From contig NZ_LWLE01000003.1 of the NCBI RefSeq assembly GCF_001905125.1, forward strand, positions 294,975 to 358,974: DNA of 64,000 bases, read 5' to 3'. The notes below the pieces were generated by a model, which worked only from the letters and a program-made list of their open reading frames with translations, had not been told where the DNA came from and ran no database searches. Position 1 is the stretch's first letter. Each line of letters starts with the position of its first letter. Made by a program: the position numbers and the translations under genes. Source of the stretch: Streptomyces sp. TSRI0281. GTDB lineage: Bacteria; Actinomycetota; Actinomycetes; Streptomycetales; Streptomycetaceae. This document shows positions 1 to 8,183 of the stretch, piece by piece.

Positions 1-1540
1 GGAGACCGGCCGTGGACAGCGTCCGCCGCAGGGCGGCCAGGAGCAGCAGGGCCCAGTCGGCGGCGCTGCCCTGCACCACGAAGTTACGGGTGAAGCGCCC
101 GCGGGCACGGGAGTTGGACGAGGCGTACCCGGGGATGAACTCGCCGTCGCGTTCTCCCGCACGTCCTCCCTCGGCGCCTTCCCCTTCCCCCTCCTCCTGA
201 GGAATCCCGGCCTCGCCGTCCGCGTCGTCGTCCGCCCCGACGGCGGGCGGGCTGGTGCGGCCGAGCCACGTCCGTACGAGACGCCCCTCCTCGCCGGCCT
301 TCGCCGCGTCGTCGACATAGGCGACGGCGCGCGGGAAGCGCCGCCGCAGGGCCGCCAGATTCTTCAGGCCGTCACCGGACGTCTGGCCGTAGATCGCGCC
401 GAGCAGGGCGAGCTTGGCGTGCTCCCGGTCGCCGTGGAACGCCCGGTCGGACAGCGCCTTGTAGAGATCGCCGTCATGACCGGCCACCTCCATCAGACCC
501 GGATCGCGGGAGATCGCGGCCAGCACCCGCGGCTCCATCTGATCGGCGTCGGCGACGACGAGGCGCCACCCGTCGTCGGCGACGACGGCCTGCCGGATCA
601 CCTTGGGGATCTGCAGCGCTCCGCCGCCATTGGTCGTCCAGCGCCCGCTGACCGTGCCACCGGGCTGGTACTCCGGACGGAAACGTCCGTCGCGCACCCA
701 GTCCTGGAGCCAGCTCCAGCCGTGCGCCGTCCAGATCCGGTACAGCTTCTTGTACGCGATGAGCGGCTCCACCGCCGGATGGTCCAGCTCCGCGAGCTCC
801 CAGCGCCGGGTCGACTTCACCTTGATTCCGGCCTGCGCGAACGCCTTCACGACATCGGCGGGCAGATCGGGGCGCACCCTCCTGCCGAACGCCGCCGACA
901 CCTCGTCCACCAGCTCGGCCAGTCTGCGGGGCTCCCCGCCGCCCGCGTACCGCTCGCCCAGCAGGTCGTTCAGCACGTCCCGGTGCACATCGGCCCGCCA
1001 GGGGAGGCCCGCCCGGTGCATCTCGGCGGCCACGAGCATCCCGGCCGACTCGGAGGCGGTCAGCAGCCGCATCCGCTCCGGGTGGGCGCTCGCGTCATGA
1101 CGCCGCACCTGATCGGCGTAGACCGCCAGGAGCCCTTCGAAGGGCACATCGGTCCCCGAGGGCGGCTCGAAGAGCGAGGACTGCGAGCCCGGTTCGGCGG
1201 AACGGGGCGGTGGGTCGGGAGGTACCGGAAGACGGCTCAGACGGGCCCAGGCGGCGGCCGCGGACCGGGGCTCGCCCAGCCGCCCCGCGTGCCCGAGCAG
1301 CAGCAGCTCGGCGCACTCGATGTCGTAACACCGCTCGACCCGCACCCCGGCGGCGAGCAGCCGGGGATAGATCTCGCCGGTCGACCGCCATACCCAGCGC
1401 GCCACATCGGGCCGCGACCGGACCGCCTCGACGAGGTCGGGCTCGGCGAGGACAGGACCGGCGGGCGTGCCGTCCCGCTCCAGCGGCACGAGAAGCGCAC
1501 CGCCGCCCTCTGCCGTGGCCAGAGCCCACCGTTCGGTCAT
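1..1540 (-). CDS. Family A DNA polymerase with 3'-5' exonuclease-like N-terminus (partial, 3' end outside window)
   Basis: Reading the minus strand from the ATG at 1540 gives at least 513 codons with no stop before the window edge, so the C-terminus is missing. Family A palm motifs are visible. Motif A reads DADQMEPR, with the catalytic Asp near residue 331. The O-helix motif B reads REHAKLALLGAIYG (R-x3-K-x7-YG), near residues 375-390. The N-terminal 200 residues lack a recognisable 5'-nuclease domain and fit the 'bifunctional 3'-5' exonuclease/DNA polymerase' of streptomycetes, a second PolA-like enzyme thought to act in repair. Motif C (HDE) would lie beyond the edge. An acidic Glu/Gly-rich insertion sits at about residues 445-470. 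It is divergently placed against the oxidoreductase at 1628. Confidence 0.85.
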   Translation of the reverse strand, partial: MTERWALATAEGGGALLVPLERDGTPAGPVLAEPDLVEAVRSRPDVARWVWRSTGEIYPRLLAAGVRVERCYDIECAELLLLGHAGRLGEPRSAAAAWARLSRLPVPPDPPPRSAEPGSQSSLFEPPSGTDVPFEGLLAVYADQVRRHDASAHPERMRLLTASESAGMLVAAEMHRAGLPWRADVHRDVLNDLLGERYAGGGEPRRLAELVDEVSAAFGRRVRPDLPADVVKAFAQAGIKVKSTRRWELAELDHPAVEPLIAYKKLYRIWTAHGWSWLQDWVRDGRFRPEYQPGGTVSGRWTTNGGGALQIPKVIRQAVVADDGWRLVVADADQMEPRVLAAISRDPGLMEVAGHDGDLYKALSDRAFHGDREHAKLALLGAIYGQTSGDGLKNLAALRRRFPRAVAYVDDAAKAGEEGRLVRTWLGRTSPPAVGADDDADGEAGIPQEEGEGEGAEGGRAGERDGEFIPGYASSNSRARGRFTRNFVVQGSAADWALLLLAALRRTLSTAGL

Positions 1541-1627
1541 GGCTCCGAGTCTGGCAGCCGCCACTGACAGCGGCCCGGACCTCACCTCCGGGTCGCCGGA
1601 CGGAGGACCGGCCGCGAGGATCGAGAA

Positions 1628-2542
1628 ATGGAAGCGATCCTTTACGAAGAGTTCGGCGGCCCCGAGGTCCTGCACCTGGCGCAGGTGGACGAGGTGCGCC
1701 CCGGCCCCGGCCAGGTACGGGTCAGGGTCCGGGCGGCCGGGGTCAACCCGATCGACTACAAGATCCGGCACGGCTGGATGGAGCCGGTCTTCCCCACGCC
1801 GCTGCCCGCGACGCCGGGCAGCGAGTTCGCCGGGGTCGTCGAGGAGACCGGCGAGGGCGTCACCGCCTTCGCGCCCGGCGACGAGGTCCTCGGCTGGAGT
1901 GCCACCGGCGCCTACGCCACCCACGCCCTGGCGGACGTCGGCTCCCTCGCCCCCAAACCGGAGGGCCTGGCCTGGGAGGAGGCCGCCGCGCTGCCCATCG
2001 CGACCGAGACCGCGTCCCGCGTGCTGGACGAACTGGCGGTGGCCGAGGGCGACACCCTCCTGCTGCACGGCGCGGCCGGAGCGGTCGGCTCCGCCGCGGT
2101 CCAGCTGGCGACGGCCCGCGGCGCCACGGTCATCGGCACCGCGTCCCCGGCCAACCACGACTACCTGCGGGTCCTGGGCGCGGTCCCGGTGGCGTACGGG
2201 GACGGCCTGGTCGAACGGGTCCGCGAGCTGGCACCCCAGGGCGTGGACGCGGTGTTCGACGCCTCGGGCCGCGGCGCGCTGCCCGACTCCATCGAACTGC
2301 GCGGCGGCACGACGGACCGGATCGTCACCATCGCGGACGCCGACGCGCAGAAGCTGGGCATCACGTTCTCCGCAGGCGGCACCGGCCCCTCCCCGACCCG
2401 CCTGACCCGCAACGCCCGCCTCGCGGCCCTGGGCGAACTCCGCGTACCGGTGGCGCGGACCTTCCCCCTGGCCGACGCGAGAACAGCCCACGAACTGAGC
2501 GAAGCAGGCCACGTCCGAGGAAAACTGGTCCTCCTCCCCTGA
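1628..2542 (+). CDS. NADP-dependent zinc-free alcohol dehydrogenase / quinone oxidoreductase family protein
   Basis: This 304-residue protein belongs to the medium-chain dehydrogenase/reductase superfamily, quinone-reductase branch. The N-terminal GroES-like domain carries VNPIDYKIRHG, a family signature. The Rossmann domain starts at about residue 140 with GAAGAVGSAAVQLA for NADP binding. The zinc-binding Cys and His residues of true alcohol dehydrogenases are missing, so hydride transfer to a quinone or an alpha,beta-unsaturated carbonyl is the likely chemistry. The substrate cannot be told from sequence. The gene stands alone: the polymerase gene is divergent and a repeat-rich spacer follows. 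Confidence 0.88.
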   Translation: MEAILYEEFGGPEVLHLAQVDEVRPGPGQVRVRVRAAGVNPIDYKIRHGWMEPVFPTPLPATPGSEFAGVVEETGEGVTAFAPGDEVLGWSATGAYATHALADVGSLAPKPEGLAWEEAAALPIATETASRVLDELAVAEGDTLLLHGAAGAVGSAAVQLATARGATVIGTASPANHDYLRVLGAVPVAYGDGLVERVRELAPQGVDAVFDASGRGALPDSIELRGGTTDRIVTIADADAQKLGITFSAGGTGPSPTRLTRNARLAALGELRVPVARTFPLADARTAHELSEAGHVRGKLVLLP

Positions 2543-2592
2543 AGCCCGCCCGGAGCCCCAGGGCCGGCAACGCCAGCCCCTCCGGCCAACCT

Positions 2593-2837
2593 CAGCCCGC
2601 CCGGCGCTTGAGGGCATCCTTTCCCGAGCCCCGGGGGCCGGCGTCCCCATCCCAGCTCCGCCGCCCACCCCCGCACCCCCCAACCCCACTCCCGCCGCCC
2701 CAATCCCAGCCCGTCCGGCGTTTGAGGACACCGAGCCCCGGGGCCGGCGACCTCACCCCCAGCCCGTCCGGCGTTTGAGGACAGCCCGACCCCCGGGGCC
2801 GGCGACCCCACTCCCAGCCCCTCCGGCGTTTGAGGAG
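2593..2837. repeat. Four-copy intergenic repeat (core CCGGCGTTTGAGGA)
   Basis: The 408-bp gap 2543-2950 has no convincing gene. It holds four copies of a roughly 22-bp element with core GTCCGGCGTTTGAGGA, at 2593-2614 (diverged), 2707-2728, 2760-2781 and 2815-2836. The spacers between them share cccgagccccggggccggcg-like text. Repeats of this type are common between genes in Streptomyces chromosomes; I do not know a proven function. The array sits downstream of the oxidoreductase and ends in a GC hairpin. Confidence 0.7.
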
Positions 2838-2843
2838 CGGGGC

Positions 2844-2860
2844 CCGGGGCAGCGCCCCGG
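2844..2860. terminator. GC hairpin ending the repeat array
   Basis: CCGGGGC (2844-2850) and GCCCCGG (2854-2860) form a 7-bp stem with loop AGC, followed by TTTCGG. It may terminate the oxidoreductase transcript, although it lies 300 bp past the stop codon. The U run is weak, as is usual in Streptomyces. Confidence 0.4.
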
Positions 2861-2950
2861 TTTCGGGAAGGGGCGGGTAGGGGACAGGCCCGCCGCAGGC
2901 GCCCCACCCGCACCACGGCCGCGCCGCCCTCCCCCGCCTACCCTGACCGC

Positions 2951-4138
2951 ATGGACCCGGTGATCGACCACGCATTCGCGGCAGCCCTCTACTCCGACGG
3001 CGACCCCGCCCTCGACACCGGCGCCTCCCTCCTCGCCGCCGCCCCCACGGCCGACGACGCCCTGCACCACCGCGGCGAGGAGTTCGTCCGCCGCGCCTGG
3101 GACCGCGGCTGGCACCCCGCCGACCTCGTCCGCTTCGTCCGGCGCGAGCTCGACGAGAGCCGTGCCGCCCTCGCCGCCACCCTGATCACGGCCGAGACCG
3201 CCCGCTACGCCGCCCTCCCGCCCCGCTGGGGGGCCCAGCTCGCCGACCTCCCCGCCCCCGTACCGCGCAACCGCCCCGACCGGTTCTCGTACGCCGTCGG
3301 CCTGCTGGAGCTGTACCGCGTACTGCTGCGGCTGCCCTCGATCGAGCCCGTAGGACCGCCGCCCGGCACGGTCACCGACCACCTGCACCTGCCGCCCGCC
3401 CACGACGAGCCCCGCATGCTCACCCGTATCCGGGCCCTGCTGGCGAAGGCGGAGGCGACCGGTTTTCCGGAGGAGGCCGAGGCGCTGACCACCAAGGCGC
3501 AGGAGCTGATGGCCCGGCACAGCATCGACGAGGCGCTGCTCGCCGCCCGGAGCCACAGCACACAGGCGCCCGGGGCCTGCCGGATCGGGGTCGACGCCCC
3601 GTACGAGACGGCGAAGGCGATCCTGCTCGACGCCGTGGCCTCCGCGAACCGCTGCCGGGCCGTGTGGAACAGCGACCTCGGCTTCACCACGGTCGTCGGC
3701 TTCGAGCCCGACCTGGAGGCGGTGGAACTGCTCTTCACCTCGCTGCTGGTGCAGGGCACGGCCGCGATGACCGCGGCGGAGGCGGGTCAGCGCGCCGGCG
3801 GCCGTAAGCGGACCAAGACCTTCCGGCAGTCCTTCCTGATGGCGTACGCCCAGCGCCTCGGCAGCCGCCTCGCCGCCGACACCGAACGGGTCACCGCGGC
3901 GGCGGACGCCGGCACCGCGGACGGCGACGGCGGCGGCACCGCGACGGGCGCCCCCGGCGGCCTGCTCCCCGTCCTGGCCGCCCGGGACGTCGCGGTCACC
4001 GACACCGCGGAGCGGATGTTCCCGCGCACCACCACCACCCGGGTCCGGGGCGCCACGGACATGGCGGGATGGACCCATGGCACGGCCGCCGCCGACCGCG
4101 CCCGGATGGGCAGACGCGAAGGTGAAATCGCCCCATAA
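2951..4138 (+). CDS. DUF2786 domain-containing protein
   Basis: This 395-residue protein carries the DUF2786 helix-rich motif at about residues 156-197. The motif includes RIRALLAKAEATGFPEEAEA and AQELMARHSIDEA. The family is widespread in actinobacteria and its biochemical role is unknown. The first 150 residues are Ala/Arg-rich and unrecognised. The C-terminal third contains a Gly/Asp/Thr-rich low-complexity stretch (about residues 315-335) before a conserved tail. The gene is followed 36 bp later by the FUSC protein gene on the same strand. The start at 2951 is the first ATG after the repeat region. Confidence 0.85.
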   Translation: MDPVIDHAFAAALYSDGDPALDTGASLLAAAPTADDALHHRGEEFVRRAWDRGWHPADLVRFVRRELDESRAALAATLITAETARYAALPPRWGAQLADLPAPVPRNRPDRFSYAVGLLELYRVLLRLPSIEPVGPPPGTVTDHLHLPPAHDEPRMLTRIRALLAKAEATGFPEEAEALTTKAQELMARHSIDEALLAARSHSTQAPGACRIGVDAPYETAKAILLDAVASANRCRAVWNSDLGFTTVVGFEPDLEAVELLFTSLLVQGTAAMTAAEAGQRAGGRKRTKTFRQSFLMAYAQRLGSRLAADTERVTAAADAGTADGDGGGTATGAPGGLLPVLAARDVAVTDTAERMFPRTTTTRVRGATDMAGWTHGTAAADRARMGRREGEIAP

Positions 4139-4174
4139 GGGGGGCTTGTCCAAGATCCCGGCTAGGCTCGGGCC

Positions 4175-6493
4175 ATGAGCTGGCTCCGGGCGCTGAAGGA
4201 GACCGCCCGCGCGGGCCTGACGATCGAGCGGCGCAGGCTGGAACCCTTCATCGCCCTCCGCGGCGCGGCCGGTCTCGCCCTCGTCGTCGGAGTCAGCCTC
4301 TCGCTGTTCGGGCCGGCGATCGCCGCCAGCTCCGCGTTCGGCGCGTTCCAGGCGGCCATCGCCACCTTCCAGCGCAGCTGGCGCCCGCGCCCCGTGCTCG
4401 CCCTGGTGTCCGGCGCCAGCCTCGCCGTGTCGACGTTCCTGGGCTATCTCACCGGCTCCCACACCGTCGTGTTCATGTGTCTGCTCGCCGTCTGGACGTT
4501 CGTCGCCGGGATGGCCTGGGCCGCGGGCCCGACGGGCGGCATCATCGCCGCGTCCAACGTCGCGATCATGCTGGTGACGGTCACCCTGCCCACCTCGGTC
4601 GCGGACGCCGCCGCGCACGCCGGGATGATCGCGGTCGGCGGGGTGGTCCAGGCGGCGCTGATCGTGCTGTTCCCGGTACGCAGATGGGGCGCCCAGCGCG
4701 ACGCGCTCGCCGACGCGCTGGCAGCCGAGGCCGACTACGCCCGCAGGCTGCGCGACGACCCGGTCGCACCGTTCGACCCACTGCCCCTGATGACCGCCCG
4801 CAGCGCCGCCGCCGTCACCCCCCGCGAGGCCCGCCGCCGACCCGCCGACCTGCACGGCGCCCGGGGCGTCGCCGAACGGCTGCGCCCGGTGCTGGCCTCA
4901 CTGGCCGACCCCGCGTTGGGGGTGCCCGCGGAAGGGCTGGAACGGGTCTGGGTGCGTGAGCTGCTGGGCGCCGCCGGTTCCGTACTGGACGCCGCCGCCC
5001 GCGCGGTACGGAGCGGGGACCCCGTCCACCTCGCCCCGACCGACCTGGGAGTCCTGAGGACCCCCGACAACGAGGTGATCCTCGTCGGGCCGGCCCGACG
5101 CGCGGCCGACCGGCTCGACGCGCTGCTCGCCGATGTCATCGAGATCGCCGAGGGCACCGGAACCCGCGAACCGACGGACCGGTCCGATCACACCGGACGG
5201 TCCAGGCCGCCCGACCCGCGTCACCGGCCCGACCCGCGTCACCGGCCCGACCCGCGTCACCGGCCCGACCCGCGTCACCGGCCCGACCGCGCCCACGAGC
5301 CCGACCCGGATCACCCGACCGACCGCGCCCACGAGCCCGACTGCGCCCACCCGGCCGGCCCCGTCCACCCGGCCGACCTCGCCCCCTCGGCCACGGACGG
5401 CCGGCACCGTCCCACTCTCCTGCGGCTGATCCCGGTGATCCTCAAGGCGATGCGCCGGGAACTGCACCACGGCTCCCCGATCCTGCGGCACGCGATCCGG
5501 GTCTCCGTGGTGGCCGCCGCCGGATTCCTCCTCGGTACCGCGCTGCCGTTCGGCCACGGCTACTGGGCGCCGATGGCCGCCGTCATGGTGATGCGGCCGG
5601 AGTTCTCGCAGACGTACTCGCGCTCCGTGGCCCGCTTCGGGGGCACCCTGGTCGGTGTCGGGGTCGCCACCGGCATCGTGCAGGCCGCGCACCCGGACGC
5701 GACGCTCTCCGCGATCCTCGCGGTGTTCTGCGCCTGGCTGATGTACCTGCTGATGGGCACCGGCTACGCGGTCGGCCAGGTCTGTGTCTCCGCCTACGTC
5801 GTCTTCCTGCTCGGGATGGCGGGCGACGATCTGTCCCAGACCGTCACCGAACGCGTGGTGCTGACCCTCGTGGGCGGACTGCTCGCGATGATCTCGTACG
5901 CCCTCTACCCGGCCTGGGAGACCCCGCGGCTGCGCAACCGGCTCGCCGACTGGCTGATCTCGGACGGGCGGTACGCGGCCACGGTCATCGAGCAGTACGC
6001 CGATCCCACGGCCAGGAGCCACGAGGACGTGCGGGCCGCCCTGCTCGCCACCCGGGAGGCGCGGGTCGCCTGGCAGGAGGCGCTGGCGACCGCCCAGCAC
6101 GAACCCGTACGCCACCGGGGCATCTCCCGGGCGGCCGCCGCCGACGCCCAGCACGCGCTCTCCCAGCTCGGCCGGTCCGCCATGCTGCTGGAGGCCCATC
6201 TCCCGGCGGCCTCGGCCGCTTCCGTGCCCGGCGCGGCCGAACTGGCCGACGCGCTGCGCCGGGCGACGGAGAAGGGCGCGAAGGCGGTACGGGAGAGACG
6301 GGTCCCGGACTGGCAGCCGGTCGCCGAGGAGGTGGCGCGCTGGGACGTACCGGCCACCGCGGCCGACCCCGCCCCCGACCCCGTCGTACGCAAGGGCGCG
6401 ACACTGCTCCTCGAAGCGCTGGAGGAGTTCTCGCAGGCGTTGGACTACCGGGGCGGCAGCAGACGCGCGGACATCGCCCCGCGCGCCGACTGA
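4175..6493 (+). CDS. FUSC family membrane protein (aromatic acid exporter-like)
   Basis: This 772-residue protein has two hydrophobic blocks, at about residues 30-170 and 425-585, each with several transmembrane segments. The second matches the FUSC_2/aromatic-acid-exporter fold, with GHGYWAPMAAVMVMRPEFSQ as the recognisable signature. The family includes AaeB-type efflux proteins, but the substrate here is unknown. Between the two blocks lies a hydrophilic linker of about 90 residues built from His/Arg/Asp/Pro repeats. These come from an 18-bp tandem repeat. The C-terminal 190 residues are cytosolic and helical. The gene ends 9 bp from the convergent lipoprotein gene. Confidence 0.88.
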   Translation: MSWLRALKETARAGLTIERRRLEPFIALRGAAGLALVVGVSLSLFGPAIAASSAFGAFQAAIATFQRSWRPRPVLALVSGASLAVSTFLGYLTGSHTVVFMCLLAVWTFVAGMAWAAGPTGGIIAASNVAIMLVTVTLPTSVADAAAHAGMIAVGGVVQAALIVLFPVRRWGAQRDALADALAAEADYARRLRDDPVAPFDPLPLMTARSAAAVTPREARRRPADLHGARGVAERLRPVLASLADPALGVPAEGLERVWVRELLGAAGSVLDAAARAVRSGDPVHLAPTDLGVLRTPDNEVILVGPARRAADRLDALLADVIEIAEGTGTREPTDRSDHTGRSRPPDPRHRPDPRHRPDPRHRPDPRHRPDRAHEPDPDHPTDRAHEPDCAHPAGPVHPADLAPSATDGRHRPTLLRLIPVILKAMRRELHHGSPILRHAIRVSVVAAAGFLLGTALPFGHGYWAPMAAVMVMRPEFSQTYSRSVARFGGTLVGVGVATGIVQAAHPDATLSAILAVFCAWLMYLLMGTGYAVGQVCVSAYVVFLLGMAGDDLSQTVTERVVLTLVGGLLAMISYALYPAWETPRLRNRLADWLISDGRYAATVIEQYADPTARSHEDVRAALLATREARVAWQEALATAQHEPVRHRGISRAAAADAQHALSQLGRSAMLLEAHLPAASAASVPGAAELADALRRATEKGAKAVRERRVPDWQPVAEEVARWDVPATAADPAPDPVVRKGATLLLEALEEFSQALDYRGGSRRADIAPRAD
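5210..5281 (+). repeat. Four perfect 18-bp tandem repeats inside the FUSC gene
   Basis: The unit CCCGACCCGCGTCACCGG occurs four times without change (5210-5227, 5228-5245, 5246-5263, 5264-5281). Diverged partial copies follow to about 5350. The repeat is in frame and codes for the PDPRHR hexapeptide, so copy-number changes would keep the frame. It forms the linker between the two membrane halves. Confidence 0.95.
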
Positions 6494-6502
6494 GCCCGTC
6501 CG

Positions 6503-6997
6503 TCAGGGGGTGGGCATGCCCGGCAGCCCGGTCGGCAGCTTGCCCGGCTCGGTCTTGGCCAGGGTGTCCTTGGCCCCGCCCTCCCACGAGACGACGACGG
6601 TCTTGCCGTCGTTGGACTCGATGGATCCCATGGTGCGGTCCTTGGTGCCGTCGGTGCACTTCAGCGCGAGCATCACCTCGCCCATGTCCTTCACCTCGCC
6701 CTGGCAGACGGCCTGGTCGGCGACGAGCGCGACCTTGCCGGAGGCGATGGAGAGGGCGACGGCCTTGCCGTCGGTCAGTCCCGCCCAGGTGCCCTCCAGC
6801 GCGGCGGCGTCCGTGCCGCCGGAGCCGGTGCCCTCACTGCCGCCGCCGGGCTTCTCGCTCTGCGCGGCGCCCGAACCGGCCCCCTTGCCCGGGTCGCTGT
6901 CACCGCCGCTGTCACTGTCACCGCCGCAGCCGGTCAGTGCGATCGTGGCGAGAAGACCGGCGGCGACGACGGCGCCGGTGCGTACGAACCTGTCCAC
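6503..6997 (-). CDS. Small secreted lipoprotein of unknown function
   Basis: This 164-residue protein has a GTG start at 6997 preceded by GGGGGAA. The N-terminus is a lipoprotein signal: Arg near residue 6, a hydrophobic stretch, and lipobox LTGC at about residues 21-24. It should be diacylated at that Cys and anchored on the outer membrane face. A Gly/Ser/Asp-rich linker of about 40 residues precedes a compact domain of about 95 residues with two Cys (near positions 97 and 113) that may form a disulfide. I do not recognise the domain. Confidence 0.85.
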   Translation of the reverse strand: MDRFVRTGAVVAAGLLATIALTGCGGDSDSGGDSDPGKGAGSGAAQSEKPGGGSEGTGSGGTDAAALEGTWAGLTDGKAVALSIASGKVALVADQAVCQGEVKDMGEVMLALKCTDGTKDRTMGSIESNDGKTVVVSWEGGAKDTLAKTEPGKLPTGLPGMPTP

Positions 6998-7154
6998 GTA
7001 AAGTTCCCCCTTGCTGATTCATGGTCGAAAGACCGCGCCAAGCTACCAGGGCCCGCACGATCAACTCCGTTAAGCGGGAGCGGAATAGGCGTGCCGTTCG
7101 TCTCTCTTCCAGGACGTGCGAAGGAGAAGAAAAGCTGTAATCAAAGGAACACCC

Positions 7155-7173
7155 CGCGTGCACGTGCATCTGC
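7155..7173 (+). promoter_or_regulatory. 19-bp site shared with 8314-8332 (candidate operator upstream of the DUF397 gene)
   Basis: The sequence CGCGTGCACGTGCATCTGC lies 75 bp upstream of the DUF397 start. It recurs exactly, in inverse orientation, upstream of the ATPase gene. It contains the palindrome TGCACGTGCA. A second partial copy of TGCAT follows one helical turn later. A TATGAT at 7199-7204 could be the -10 element, with no clear -35. The presumed binder is the XRE regulator at 8518; that link is inference. Confidence 0.6.
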
Positions 7174-7248
7174 TCATGCATTGGCATATGAACACAGCTA
7201 TGATCCGAGCTAGTTGACACTTGCACCTTGCAACTCGGGGAGCGTCCT

Positions 7249-7491
7249 GTGCACCACGTGTACAACGGCATGGCGGCCACAGAGCTTCGCGGAGTCGTCT
7301 GGCAGAAGAGCAGACACAGCAACTCCCAGGGGTCCTGTGTGGAGTTCGCGAAACTGCCCGGAGGGAATGTGGCGATGCGGAACTCGCGCCACCCCGACGG
7401 GCCCGCCCTGGTCTATACGCCGGCCGAGATAGAGGCGCTGCTGCTGGGCGTCAAGGACGGGGAGTTCGACCATCTGGCGTCCGGCGGCTGA
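7249..7491 (+). CDS. DUF397 domain-containing protein
   Basis: This is an 80-residue protein from the GTG at 7249, chosen because GGGGAG sits 6 bases upstream. A TTG 21 bases earlier is open but has no ribosome site. The sequence is a classic DUF397 domain: WQKSRHSN near the start, GSCVEFAKL, VAMRNSRHPDGPAL and a final GEFDHL. DUF397 proteins are small partners encoded beside XRE/DUF5753 regulators in streptomycetes (WhiJ-like loci). They are thought to modulate the regulator or a developmental or antibiotic switch. Here the ATPase and XRE genes lie directly downstream and the promoter region shares a 19-bp site with the ATPase gene. Confidence 0.9.
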   Translation: MHHVYNGMAATELRGVVWQKSRHSNSQGSCVEFAKLPGGNVAMRNSRHPDGPALVYTPAEIEALLLGVKDGEFDHLASGG

Positions 7492-7619
7492 TACGTCCGC
7501 ACGTCCGGGGCCGCCCGCGCGGACGGCGCGGCGGGCACGGCATCAGGACATGCCGCGCCGCTGACCGCTGCTCCAGGCCGCCTCTGTCCGCCCCTGTCCG
7601 CCCTATCGGTAACTGTGTG

Positions 7620-8183
7620 TTACTCCGCGTAACTGACCGCGGGTTCCTGCGGCTTCGCGTTGTCCGTCAGCTCGTTGTCCGCGAGCCGGAAGAGCGCCCA
7701 GACCACCTTGCCGTACAGCGCGCCGGACGGGCTCTCGCCCATCGGCGTGGGGGCGGGGTGCCAGCCCCAGCTGTCGCTGAAGGACTCCACCAGGAACAGG
7801 CCACGGCCCGACTCGGCGGAGTCCGCCGCCTCGCCCGCCACCGGGCTCGCCTGACTGGGGTCACGTACCGCGCACACCAGTCGCGAGGTCCAGCGCATCA
7901 AATGCAGCCGCACCGGCGGTTCCTGGGGGTCCCGGGGGGTGTCGGCGGGCAGCGCGTGGCGCAGCGCGTTGGTGACGAGTTCGGACACGACGAGTGCGAC
8001 ATCGTCGAAACGGTCGGTCAGTTCCCACTGGCTGAGCGTCGTTCTGGTGAACTTCCGTGCCCCGCTGACCGCTTCGTAGCAGGCGGGCAGCATGCAGGAT
8101 GCCGATCCGGCGACCGCCGAGGGGTCGATGGGGGGAAGCCCCTGCCGTAACGGCTCGAGCATCGTCGATCCATTCGTCCCCAT
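7620..8183 (-). CDS. ATP-binding (GHKL/RsbW-like) regulatory protein
   Basis: From the ATG at 8183 (GGGAG 8 bases upstream) this is 187 residues. An upstream GTG at 8219 is open but lacks a site. The HATPase_c fold is visible: an N-box helix with LVVSELVTNALRHA, then RDPSQ in the G1 position and SGRGLFLVESFSD in the G2 position. Such short anti-sigma-like kinases pair with DUF397/XRE modules in Streptomyces. They may act as serine kinases or protein-binding switches. Codon 12 (8148-8150) is TTA, read only by the bldA tRNA, so translation may be confined to late development. It stands between, and opposite to, the DUF397 and XRE genes. Confidence 0.88.
   Translation of the reverse strand: MGTNGSTMLEPLRQGLPPIDPSAVAGSASCMLPACYEAVSGARKFTRTTLSQWELTDRFDDVALVVSELVTNALRHALPADTPRDPQEPPVRLHLMRWTSRLVCAVRDPSQASPVAGEAADSAESGRGLFLVESFSDSWGWHPAPTPMGESPSGALYGKVVWALFRLADNELTDNAKPQEPAVSYAE

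Noticed and set aside
419..1567. Long plus-strand frame opposite the DNA polymerase gene
   Set aside because: It is the antisense shadow of the polymerase, whose family A motifs are read clearly on the minus strand.
1210..2778. 522-codon Arg/Pro-rich plus-strand frame
   Set aside because: It overlaps the polymerase and the oxidoreductase in another frame and has the composition of a GC-rich shadow.
7214..7219. TTGACA as a -35 box for the DUF397 gene
   Set aside because: No -10 box lies 16-19 bases downstream; that position is the ribosome site.
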